Source of the DNA: Paenibacillus polymyxa
Lineage (GTDB): Bacteria > Bacillota > Bacilli > Paenibacillales > Paenibacillaceae
Assembly (NCBI RefSeq): GCF_001719045.1
Contig: NZ_CP015423.1
Location: 2,192,001 to 2,256,000, forward strand
Length of the DNA: 64,000 bases
Reading direction: 5' to 3'
Part shown: positions 17,741 to 26,200 of the stretch, one piece after another
How the letters are laid out: each line of letters begins with the position of its first letter
How positions within the stretch are numbered: position 1 is the first letter of the stretch
The notes under the pieces: generated by a model
What the model saw: the letters and a program-made list of their open reading frames with translations, nothing else
Database searches by the model: none
Told to the model about the DNA's origin: nothing
Position numbers and translations under genes: made by a program

Positions 17741-19138
17741 TTAAGGCGTCATTTGCTTAATGTTATATTCGACAGCTTTAAGTACTTTTTCATATTCTGC
17801 CCGTTGTTCATGTGTCGAATGGTCTTTGTATTTCTCAAACAATAACGTGATAGACCTGATATAGAAAGCCTTATCATTCAACTGTGAGGTTGCTTTGAGA
17901 CTGTTCAACATACTATCGATCGCCTCAGAATAGTTCCCCTTATTAAAATAATAGCGACTAAGCTCAAGAAAAAAGCGAGAATAGGTCACTAGGTCATAGT
18001 TCGTCATATAATAAGAAATATTTGTGCGTAAGTTCCTAGATTCATTAATATTCTCAGCAAAAAGGATCAAAATATCGTCTACTGTGTAATTGTAGGTATT
18101 GGCCGACTCTATTATGGTTAGTAGTCCAAGTAATATTTCCTGAGGATTATTCCTAATAAGTTCCACATAAGCGGGTAAATTAGTCATATCTCCCATTAGA
18201 ATTTCTAAATTCAAACGGTTTGCCTCTGCCCACATTTCAAATTTCTGTGCCTCTAAAACTCCCACTTCATCTAGCCCTTTAAAAGAAGTCAATTTTTCAT
18301 AGTAAGGTATAAATTTCATTGCTTCTTCATACAGCCCTTGCTTTTCAAGGGCAACTCCCTGTATTAAATAGGCTTGACCATAATAGACGATTAGATTTCT
18401 TTCTGTATTTAGAGGCTTGATTTCATGTTTTTTCAGCCTGGTTAGAATCTGCTGTTCAAAAATATTTTTTGTGATCTCCTCAAGTTCTTTAGCATATTGT
18501 ATAGTTGTCTCACAATCATCAACTTGGTAGTACACATTTGCCAGCTTTAATAAAGCATCCAGTTGATGATTTTCAGGCAAGTTTCTGCGATATGGAGCAA
18601 ATTTTATAGCTTGTTGACGATTATTCTCCAGATCTTTGTTTAAAGAGCAAGAAAATAGCCTATATTGGCTGACAGCCAGCCGCTCCGAGTGGTAATATCT
18701 TTCGTTTTCTATCACACACTCGTAAAAAGGGATCGCTTCCTTTTCTCTGCCTTCAAAATGTAACTCTTCTGCAAACTCAAATACCGTCGACACATAGGAT
18801 AAGTCCTCCGTTAGTCTCGACAATACCTTTTGAATACACTCCTTCCTCCCCAACTCCACACAACGCAATAAAAAAGGTTTGATCCGTTTCCAGTGCCCTT
18901 TCCCCTCGTGAAAGCATTCATCTATGTATAACTCATACAACCAGCCTTCGGGATACCCTAATGCCTTAGTAATCAAGTCCATCTGCCGAACGGAGATGGG
19001 CTTGGGTGGGTTACTGTTCAGCATGGTGCTGAATGTACCACGGTTAATACCAGATATTTTACTAAAGCTGCTAAATGTATAGCCTCTCTGCTTTAGTTCC
19101 GTCTCTATCTTCGAGCGGATCGTAGGTGTATGTTCCAT
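17741..19138 (-). CDS. Alo-type HTH-TPR receptor, paralogue 2 (no propeptide found)
   Basis: 465 residues, the same architecture as the receptor at 15602-17011: helix-turn-helix about residues 15-70 (FSKISGINRGTFSTMLNSN, SVRQMDLITKAL), then TPR repeats to the C-terminus (FEFAEELHFEGREKEAIPFYE, VALEKQGLYEEAMKFI, YYFNKGNYSEAIDSML). The start is ATG 19138 (MEHTPTIRS); the ATG six bases earlier overlaps the GGGGG ribosome-binding site. It lies 42 bases downstream of paralogue 3 with no terminator between, so the two are probably one transcript. The terminator begins about six bases after its stop. Frames overlapping its 3' end give only a 20-codon ORF ending in LSNITLSK, with no ribosome-binding site and no exported-peptide character. 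It appears to be an orphan receptor. Confidence 0.8.
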   Translation of the reverse strand: MEHTPTIRSKIETELKQRGYTFSSFSKISGINRGTFSTMLNSNPPKPISVRQMDLITKALGYPEGWLYELYIDECFHEGKGHWKRIKPFLLRCVELGRKECIQKVLSRLTEDLSYVSTVFEFAEELHFEGREKEAIPFYECVIENERYYHSERLAVSQYRLFSCSLNKDLENNRQQAIKFAPYRRNLPENHQLDALLKLANVYYQVDDCETTIQYAKELEEITKNIFEQQILTRLKKHEIKPLNTERNLIVYYGQAYLIQGVALEKQGLYEEAMKFIPYYEKLTSFKGLDEVGVLEAQKFEMWAEANRLNLEILMGDMTNLPAYVELIRNNPQEILLGLLTIIESANTYNYTVDDILILFAENINESRNLRTNISYYMTNYDLVTYSRFFLELSRYYFNKGNYSEAIDSMLNSLKATSQLNDKAFYIRSITLLFEKYKDHSTHEQRAEYEKVLKAVEYNIKQMTP

Positions 19139-19180
19139 GTACATCCCCCTTGTGTGGTCAGATAACCATTAAATATTAGT

Positions 19181-20578
19181 TCAGGGAACCAATTGCTTCA
19201 TACCAGAACGTACTTCTTCAAGCACTTTTCCATATTCTGCAAGTTGTTTATGTGTAATATGGCCTGTTAGTTTTTCGAATAACAAGGTTACTCCTTTAAT
19301 AAAAGTACTCTTCGTATTTAACTGAGTGGATACCCTAAGGCTTTTTATTATATTGTCAATAGCTTCTGAATATCTGCCTATGTTGAAATAGTAACGCGCA
19401 AGTTCCAGATACAAGCGGGAATAATTCCATAAAAGAGTACTTATTTGATAGTGTGATGGTGTTGAGACGAATTTCTCATAATCAGCAATTTCGTCAGAGA
19501 AAACATCTAGGACATTTTCTAAAGAGAAATTATACTTGTTTGCCGACTCTATAATGGTAATCAGACCATGAGAAATTTCTTGGGGATTTTGCTGTATAAG
19601 CTCGACATAAGCTGCTAAGCTGCTGACATCTCCAATTAAAACTTTTAAATTAAGAAGATTAGCCTTTGCCCATAATTGGAGCATTTTCACCCCTTGTAGA
19701 CCATTTTCATCCAATCCCTCAAACCATGACAAATCTTCATAATAGGGAATGAATTTTAAAGCCTCTTTATACATTCCTTGATTCTCCAACGCGTTCCCGT
19801 GCAATAAATACCCTAGACCATAGTATACGACAAGGGGCTTCTCACTATTGAAGTTATCCGGTTTCCTATTTTTCGAACAACTATAAACTTGCTGATGATA
19901 GACACTTATAGCCAGTGTCCGAAGTTCTTTCGCATACTTTATCGCATTCTCCCAATTACTTGTGTTGAAATAAACATTAGTTAACTTCAATACTCCATCC
20001 AACTGATGATTCTCTGGCAAGCTTTTGCGAAATGGATCGAATTTAATAGCAGCCTTCAAGCTGCTTTCTAAATCTTCAGTAAGCGAGTAACAAAACAACC
20101 TGTATTGACTAATAGCCAAGCGCTCCGAGTGGTAATATCTTTCGTTCTCTACCACACACTCGTAAAAGGGGATCGCTTCCTTTTCCTTACCTGCTTCGTG
20201 CAGTTCTTCTGCAAACTCAAATACCGTCGATACATAGGACAAGTCCTCGGTTAGCCTCGACAATACCCTTCGAATACAGTCCTTTCTTCCTAACTCCACA
20301 CAACGCATTAAAAAAGGCTTAATCCGTTTCCAGTGCCCTTTCCCCTCGTAAAAGCATTCATCTATGTACAACTCATACAACCAGCCTTCGGGATACCCTA
20401 ATGCCTTAGTAATCAAGTCCATCTGCCGAACGGAGATCGGCTTGGGTGGGTTACTGTTCAGCATGGTACTGAATGTACCACGGTTAATACCGGATATTTT
20501 GCTAAAGCTGCTAAATGTATAGCCTCTCTGCTTGAGTTCGGTCTCTATCGTCGAGCGGATCGTAGGTGTATGTTCCAT
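19181..20578 (-). CDS. Alo-type HTH-TPR receptor, paralogue 3 (no propeptide found)
   Basis: 465 residues, a tandem duplicate of the gene at 17741-19138. The first roughly 130 residues, covering the helix-turn-helix and the segment YPEGWLYELYIDECF, are almost identical to paralogue 2 at both protein and DNA level. The later TPR repeats (NVYFNTSNWENAIKYAKEL, NALENQGMYKEALKFI, YYFNIGRYSEAIDNII) differ much more. That is the pattern expected when DNA targets are shared but the peptide pocket has diverged. The start is ATG 20578, with GGGGG and a six-base spacer, not the ORF start 51 bases upstream. It is first in a two-gene unit. The only overlapping 3' frame encodes 11 residues, so no propeptide is evident. 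Confidence 0.8.
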   Translation of the reverse strand: MEHTPTIRSTIETELKQRGYTFSSFSKISGINRGTFSTMLNSNPPKPISVRQMDLITKALGYPEGWLYELYIDECFYEGKGHWKRIKPFLMRCVELGRKDCIRRVLSRLTEDLSYVSTVFEFAEELHEAGKEKEAIPFYECVVENERYYHSERLAISQYRLFCYSLTEDLESSLKAAIKFDPFRKSLPENHQLDGVLKLTNVYFNTSNWENAIKYAKELRTLAISVYHQQVYSCSKNRKPDNFNSEKPLVVYYGLGYLLHGNALENQGMYKEALKFIPYYEDLSWFEGLDENGLQGVKMLQLWAKANLLNLKVLIGDVSSLAAYVELIQQNPQEISHGLITIIESANKYNFSLENVLDVFSDEIADYEKFVSTPSHYQISTLLWNYSRLYLELARYYFNIGRYSEAIDNIIKSLRVSTQLNTKSTFIKGVTLLFEKLTGHITHKQLAEYGKVLEEVRSGMKQLVP

Positions 20579-20874
20579 TTCAATCCCCCTCAATATAGTT
20601 ACAGATATATCGTAGGTCATACTTAACATGTGATTTCGACCATAAGAACTTCATTACATTACAAAATAACTAAAATAGTGAAATATATGGTCTATAAAGT
20701 CATTTTATTTTATGATGCCTTAGAAGGAAGTCTTTTTTTAATGAATCCCGTGATAATTGAAAAGTTAAATGAGGTACATCTGGAGAAGCATTAAAAGCAA
20801 ACTTCAAGTTTTTTTAGTTGAATGTCACAAATGCATATCTTTTTCAGTTATATAGGCAGAAGGGAGGGACGTTA

Positions 20875-21450
20875 ATGGAAAAGCTAAATACAAATAATCA
20901 AAACGCAGATATCAATCTTGTCATAGAGCAGGTCCAAGCAGGCGACAAACAAGCATACACACATATCATACGGCGTTATCAACAACAGATTTTTTTATAC
21001 TGCTACTATTTACTTAAAAATCGGGAAGAAGCGGAAGATGCTGCTCAAGAAATATTCATTAGAGGGCTAGAACATATACATCATTTTGTACCTACCGTCT
21101 CTTTTTCAGCTTGGCTTTACAAAATCGCTCAAAACCACTGTACTGACTTATTAAAAAGAAACGCTAGAACATTCAAATCCTTCATTCAGTACAAACTGAA
21201 TCTAAAGCAACAGCCGATACACGAATATACAAATTTAATTCACGAGTTACTGGATCAGCTATCATTAAAAGATCGTCAAATTTTATTATTACGTTCGCTT
21301 GAGGATTACAACTACGAAGAGATTGCTACAATTATGGGGCTGAAATCATCCACGATCCGAAAAAGATATGAGCGACTCCGTAAAAAGCTAATCAACTACA
21401 ATGAAAAGGGAGGAAAACAAATTGAGCACTCATTTAAACCCGGAAGATAA
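20875..21450 (+). CDS. ECF-type RNA polymerase sigma factor
   Basis: 191 residues. Region 2 is visible as YLLKNREEAEDAAQEIFIRG followed by SFSAWLYKIAQNHCTDLLKR, where the -10 element is recognised. Region 4 is LSLKDRQILLLRSLEDYNYEEI followed by IMGLKSSTIRKRYERLRKKL, the helix-turn-helix for the -35 element. There is no region 3, as in group IV sigma factors. The start is ATG 20875, with GGGAGGG seven bases upstream, rather than the TTG 57 bases earlier. The last 29 bases overlap the next gene, a membrane protein of anti-sigma type, so the pair is probably a signal-responsive switch. ECF sigma factors usually drive their own operon. Confidence 0.88.
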   Translation: MEKLNTNNQNADINLVIEQVQAGDKQAYTHIIRRYQQQIFLYCYYLLKNREEAEDAAQEIFIRGLEHIHHFVPTVSFSAWLYKIAQNHCTDLLKRNARTFKSFIQYKLNLKQQPIHEYTNLIHELLDQLSLKDRQILLLRSLEDYNYEEIATIMGLKSSTIRKRYERLRKKLINYNEKGGKQIEHSFKPGR

Positions 21451-22558
21451 AGAAATTGAGCACTTACAAAAGCTTATTCGGAATACCCCATTCCAAGTGG
21501 ATTTAATTGATAGAACTATGGAACGCTATGGTAATATGAAAACAAGACGCTATGAGCGCTCTAACTCTCGTTCAAAAAGGGTTCGCAATACTTTTTTCGG
21601 AACCTCCGCTGCACTTGTAGTAGCGTTTGCACTTGTAGTTAGTACTGGTTTTATTTCACCAACAATGGCTGCATCCTTAAAACAAATTCCAGGTATTGAT
21701 TCTATATTCCAGCTTGCTGGTGATCTTGGTTTACAAACAGCAGACGAAAAAGGGCTAGTATCAAAGCCCAATCTTAGCGATACTCACGATGGCCTGACTC
21801 TCAGCGTACCAGAGGTCATGTTTGACGGAACACGTGTATCCATTGCCTTAGAACGACAAACCACTGACAAAAGATTTACAAAAGAAACAGTATCATCACT
21901 GATCAACGATATAATACTTACTATTAATGGGAAAGAAATAAACTCTTATGCACCTGCTAATACAAGCAACTCCATTGATCCTTATATGATTCCTGGAAAA
22001 AGCTCCAACTCAGTAATTATACAGTTCTCAGATTTACGTAACCAGGGGGGAAAATCCTTTCCAGATAAGTTTGATTTAACACTTTCCATGCCCGTGGCAG
22101 GGGTTCAGCAACCGTTCAAAATTCATATCCCTGTCGAGAAGAATACCAAAAACAACATAGTACAGACACCTGGCCTCAAGCGCCAGTATGAGAAAATTCA
22201 TTATACATTGGAAAAGATTGAGCTGACCCCAATTACAACTAATATAACTACACGTATTGAATTACCCAAACCCCTAAAAATCTCTACTTTACCTTTAATA
22301 AGTTATGAACTTTATGATGATAAGGGAAATGAAATAAAACAAATCGGGGGCAAAGGTTGGAGTGCAACAGACGGTAATGTTCTAATGACTGATTCTCAGT
22401 TTGAACCCTTTATATCCCCTCCAAAAGTTATTACTATTAAAGTTTATAAATACATTTTTAAAGAAGGGAATAAAAGTCAGTTTGAATTGGATAAGGACGG
22501 CAACCCAATAAAGGAGTATTTCCCTGATCTAGAGATCAGCTTACCAATAAACTCATAA
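21422..22558 (+). CDS. DUF4179-type membrane protein, probable anti-sigma factor
   Basis: 378 residues. A cytoplasmic N-terminus of about 55 residues would bind the sigma factor. One membrane helix follows (about residues 60-82, SAALVVAFALVVSTGFISP), then MAASLKQIPGIDSIFQLAGDLGL and a large extracytoplasmic part with LTLSVPEVMFDGTRVSIALER, a typical DUF4179 stretch. This layout and the overlap with an ECF sigma gene are usual for anti-sigma factors in Bacillales; the role is inferred. The likely start is TTG 21422, with GGGAGG eight bases upstream. The ATG at 21401 lies before that site and has none of its own. Two hairpins without T-runs follow the gene. Confidence 0.78.
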   Translation: MSTHLNPEDKEIEHLQKLIRNTPFQVDLIDRTMERYGNMKTRRYERSNSRSKRVRNTFFGTSAALVVAFALVVSTGFISPTMAASLKQIPGIDSIFQLAGDLGLQTADEKGLVSKPNLSDTHDGLTLSVPEVMFDGTRVSIALERQTTDKRFTKETVSSLINDIILTINGKEINSYAPANTSNSIDPYMIPGKSSNSVIIQFSDLRNQGGKSFPDKFDLTLSMPVAGVQQPFKIHIPVEKNTKNNIVQTPGLKRQYEKIHYTLEKIELTPITTNITTRIELPKPLKISTLPLISYELYDDKGNEIKQIGGKGWSATDGNVLMTDSQFEPFISPPKVITIKVYKYIFKEGNKSQFELDKDGNPIKEYFPDLEISLPINS

Positions 22559-22563
22559 AAATA

Positions 22564-22626
22564 GCTGTCGAGAGGAATCTCGACAGCCTCAGTGAAGAAA
22601 GTGAAAGTATATTTCTCTTTCTTCAC
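22564..22626. terminator. Two hairpins between convergent genes
   Basis: GCTGTCGAGA/TCTCGACAGC (22564-22587) is a perfect 10-bp stem with a four-base loop, and AGTGAAGAAAG/CTTTCTTCACT (22591-22626) is an 11-bp stem. Neither has a strong T-run, so they may act together or slow both converging polymerases. Confidence 0.55.
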
Positions 22627-22630
22627 TAGC

Positions 22631-22990
22631 TTATCTTTTAACTATAAATGTATAAACGCCTAACTTGTCACCATTAGATTTATATGCCGCCACTTGGGCT
22701 GTACCATATCCAATAACTGTAGCTTTATTGCCAGTGAGCTTAATAACGTTACTTCCATACAAAAGCATCCAGTTTGAACCTTCCATGTAGAAGTCACTTC
22801 CCATACCAAGAGGTACTTCTGTATCTTGCAGTTTAATAGGTGCCTTTTCTCCGTTAGCAGGCACAAATGTTACTTTCACTGTGGCAGGAGCTCCAACAGA
22901 TATTGTTGAACTTACTGGTGAAGCGGATGCTACTCCCCCTAAAGATAAAGCTAACGCAGAAATTGATAGTGCTAAGATCGCTCTTTTCAT
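22631..22990 (-). CDS. Small secreted protein, function unknown
   Basis: 119 residues with a textbook signal peptide (MKRAILALSISALALSLGG, cleavage after ASA at about residue 23). The mature part of about 95 residues is predicted beta-rich, and NKATVIGYGTAQVAAYKSNGDKLGVYTF resembles the closing strands of bacterial Ig-like (BIG2-type) domains. No cysteine or catalytic motif is seen. AGAGGAG lies ten bases before the ATG. It stands between the anti-sigma gene and the large glycoside hydrolase gene and is probably its own transcript. Confidence 0.7.
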   Translation of the reverse strand: MKRAILALSISALALSLGGVASASPVSSTISVGAPATVKVTFVPANGEKAPIKLQDTEVPLGMGSDFYMEGSNWMLLYGSNVIKLTGNKATVIGYGTAQVAAYKSNGDKLGVYTFIVKR

Positions 22991-23207
22991 TTGTCATTTC
23001 TCCTCTTTAAGTATTTTTACTGATTAAACATTAGACTTCCAAGCAATTGTAGACAGTAGACATCACCAAAATACTAGTTTTTTCATTTTTTCATCTCCTC
23101 CCTACTAACTAATTCCATTCTAATTCTTGATGTGTTACAAAAAAGATTAAAATAAACATATCATTTCATTTTTTACAGAATAATCATATATGATTTTTCT
23201 CGTAAAA

Positions 23208-23248
23208 ATAAATGAGCAGGTAGGATACTAAATCCCCCTGCTCATTTC
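23208..23248 (-). terminator. Terminator of the GH44-GH26 gene
   Basis: On the minus strand AAATGAGCAGG pairs with CCTGCTCATTT and is followed by ATTTTTACG. It lies just beyond the stop codon. Confidence 0.8.
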
Positions 23249-23269
23249 AGCGATAGTATTTATATCATT

Positions 23270-26200
23270 TTAATTAGCTGTCGGTTCGGTTCCCCAAACA
23301 AGTACGCCATTATGATACAACGTAGCTTTCGTATGATCGGCGAATGAAGTCTGCGTTCCTTTATACGAGTAATCGTCACTTTCGTTATAGTTCGACCAGT
23401 CTGCTTTATGAATACGGGTTTGAATTCCGCCTGTGCTTCCTCCAGGTGCTAACACGCCTGCATCCGAGTTGAAGCTGACTTCCAAATAATAATCAGCGCC
23501 TCCTACAGCTTTATCCATTTTAACCAGCTTACCATTCAGTTTCGAGCAGCTCAGCGTCGCATAGTCGCAGTTGAATGTCTGCGCGCGGTCGCCGTCGATC
23601 GTGTAGTAGTAGCGAATTTTCAACTCGTTGATCGGTACGGAGGTTGTACCTTTGTTTACAATTTGGAAATGCGGGTTCAAGTGATTGTCGTTCACATTTG
23701 TATCCGCTGTGCGATACTGGAGCACCAGTCCCGTTGTCGGCTGCTGAGTATCCGCTTTCGGCGCTGCGCTAGCCGTGTTCGAAACCGTTTGACCTGCATC
23801 GTTCTTCGCTACGACTTGGTAATAGTACATCGTGTCTGCCGTTACGGCTTTGTCGGTGTAGCTGCTTCCGTATACATCACTTGCTACTGTGGCGAAAGCG
23901 CCATTTTCAGCCGTCGAACGCTTCACTTCATAGCTTGCTGCATTCGCTGATGCTGTCCAGCTCAGCTTTACTTTCGCCGTTTCACCCGCTGCGTTCAGCG
24001 TGAAGCTGCCCGGTACTGATGGCTGCTCGGTAATACCATACGTTTTTAAGTTGGTCGGGAGCTTTTCAAGCGTGATGACGTTCGGATGATTATACACTTT
24101 TTTCAGATGCTCAAGACTGTTTTGTTTGCCGTCTCTCAGGAAATCCCCATACCATGTAGCGAACCAGCTCCAATGGGCTTGATACGCCTTCATCAGGTCA
24201 GGGTCCGGGATAGGTCCGTTTTCGCTCATGGCAACTAACTTTTTGTCCTTACCCAACGTAACAAGGTCTTCGTATTTTGCAATTTGTGGGTTGTAGTCGC
24301 CTGCTTGCGGATAAGAGTCGAAGCTCAAAATATCCACATACTCATCTCCCGGATACCAGTCGGGAGCAACAGAGTTCCAGACCCAGATCAGATTGTTCAA
24401 TTTGTGCACATTAGTCAAACGATCGTGCATCAAAATATATAATTTTTTAACAGACTCAGGACCTTTAGCGCCCCACCAGAACCATTTACCTTCCGCTTCG
24501 TGCAAAGGACGGAACAACACAGGAACTTTCGCATCCTGCAACTTCTTCAATTGCCCTGCAATCACATCGATGTCGCGAATAAGCAATTTATAATCTTCGG
24601 ACTCTGGATGATTCATCGCATATTCTATATCGAATGTAGTCGAATCGGCATAGAAGCCTCTCCACCATTCTTTTCCCTGCGTATCGATCAGACCTTTCGG
24701 CGCGTTCCAGTGCCATACAAAGGTAACAATTCCCCCTTGCTTATCCCATTCAATCGCCTTTTCCGTCTCTGTGGAACTAAGACCGTGTTCCGCTCTACTT
24801 GGCGAATAGTCGATCAGGTCAAGCGCTGCAATAGCCGGCTTTTTACCTACATTGGCTTGAAGCCAATCAATTTCGGTTATTTCCTCTTGACCGGAAAGCA
24901 TATTCTTCCCGTATTGATCAACCAGATAGTTCATCAATGCTCTTGCTTCTACCGTCGCATTCGGATTGGTGAGCGTTTTGGTTACCGCATGTGGTGGACG
25001 GTCAGCAGCTGGCTCCAGCTTGACGTAGTCGATATCATACCAGCCCCAGCCTGTTTCAAAACCGATCGTGTTCGCCCCTGCATTCAACAGAAGCTTGCCT
25101 CCGGAAGTTTCTTTAAAATCAGCCGATTTCGAAAGTATCAGCTCGCCAAACGCTTTGCCGTTTAAAGAGAAGTTGGTGCGTTTGTCATCATGAGGCGAAC
25201 GGTAGCCGATTGTAAGATTGTACAAGCCTGCCGCCTCTGCCTGGATCGTCATCGTCAGGGAATCCCCTGCATTGTGGAAATTAGTTACATAACCAGTACC
25301 GGAGAAGCCGGTTCCGCTGGATTCCACAATGGTTCCCTTCAGCGTGCCATCTTCGGCTTCATAGCGATCCGGTCCGTCTACAGGCGTTCGCGGAACCGCT
25401 TTCAAAACATTGGATTCGCTCGTTCCCGCCTTTGTTAGTGCGGTTATTTTATAATAATAAGAAGTGCCGTTCGTTACGTTCGTATCCGTATAAGACGTTT
25501 CGACCAAGTTGGATGCTACAGCAGCAAAAGGACCGTTTTCATACGTTGCCCGCTGTACACTGTAACTTACAACTCCGCTGGAAGCGTCCCAGGATAAATC
25601 TACTTTCCCATCGCCAGCCTCAGCCCTCAGCGCAAAACTTTCAGGACCTTCCACAGGTGGCACAGACGTATCATTGCCAGCAGTCAAGACGATGTGATAA
25701 GCCGTCAAAGGCGGTACTGTATAGGTAAAGCGGTTGCCTGAAATTTGTGTAATTGGCGCTGCTTCTTTAATTTGCGAGCTATTTTTGTCGAAGCCCCATA
25801 CTTTACCGGAACCGTAAGTCGTCTCACCGGAAAGATCAAATTGGGCGTCGAATGCACTGTCCATGCTTTTATTCATGACAACGAGGTGCAGTTCTTTGTA
25901 GGATGCATCCGTTACGGAAGCATGCACCGAGCTATTAACAATATCCGACGTTTGCGCGTTAACGCTGATATCACCGAAAGTAGAGCTTTTTCCGTCATAA
26001 TTGCGGTAAAGCTTGTAAGCGGCACTAACGTAGTTGTTGGCACCATCCTTTAACTTCCAGTAGTTTGCCATATAAACATCGTTTTTGCCCAAGATGCCCA
26101 ACACATCGGTCATAGCGATACCGCCGGAAATATCATTTTCGCCGCCATAGCTATACTCAGTCAAGGCCAGCTTGGTTCCCGGGTAATACTGATCCACCGA

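Noticed and set aside
17741..17830. Possible propeptide frame at the 3' end of receptor paralogue 2
   Set aside because: The frame reads MNNGQNMKKYLK and ends after LSNITLSK. It has no ribosome-binding site, no hydrophobic core and no xHGxGx tail.
19181..19230. Possible propeptide frame at the 3' end of receptor paralogue 3
   Set aside because: Only 11 codons (MEKCLKKYVLV), without a ribosome-binding site.
23060..23105. Tiny minus-strand frame MKKLVFW behind GGGAGGAG
   Set aside because: Seven codons in an AT-rich gap; a ribosome-binding-site-like match here is easily due to chance.
24500..25165. 221-codon plus-strand open frame
   Set aside because: It lies fully antisense to the GH26/CBM35 part of the large hydrolase and has no independent support.
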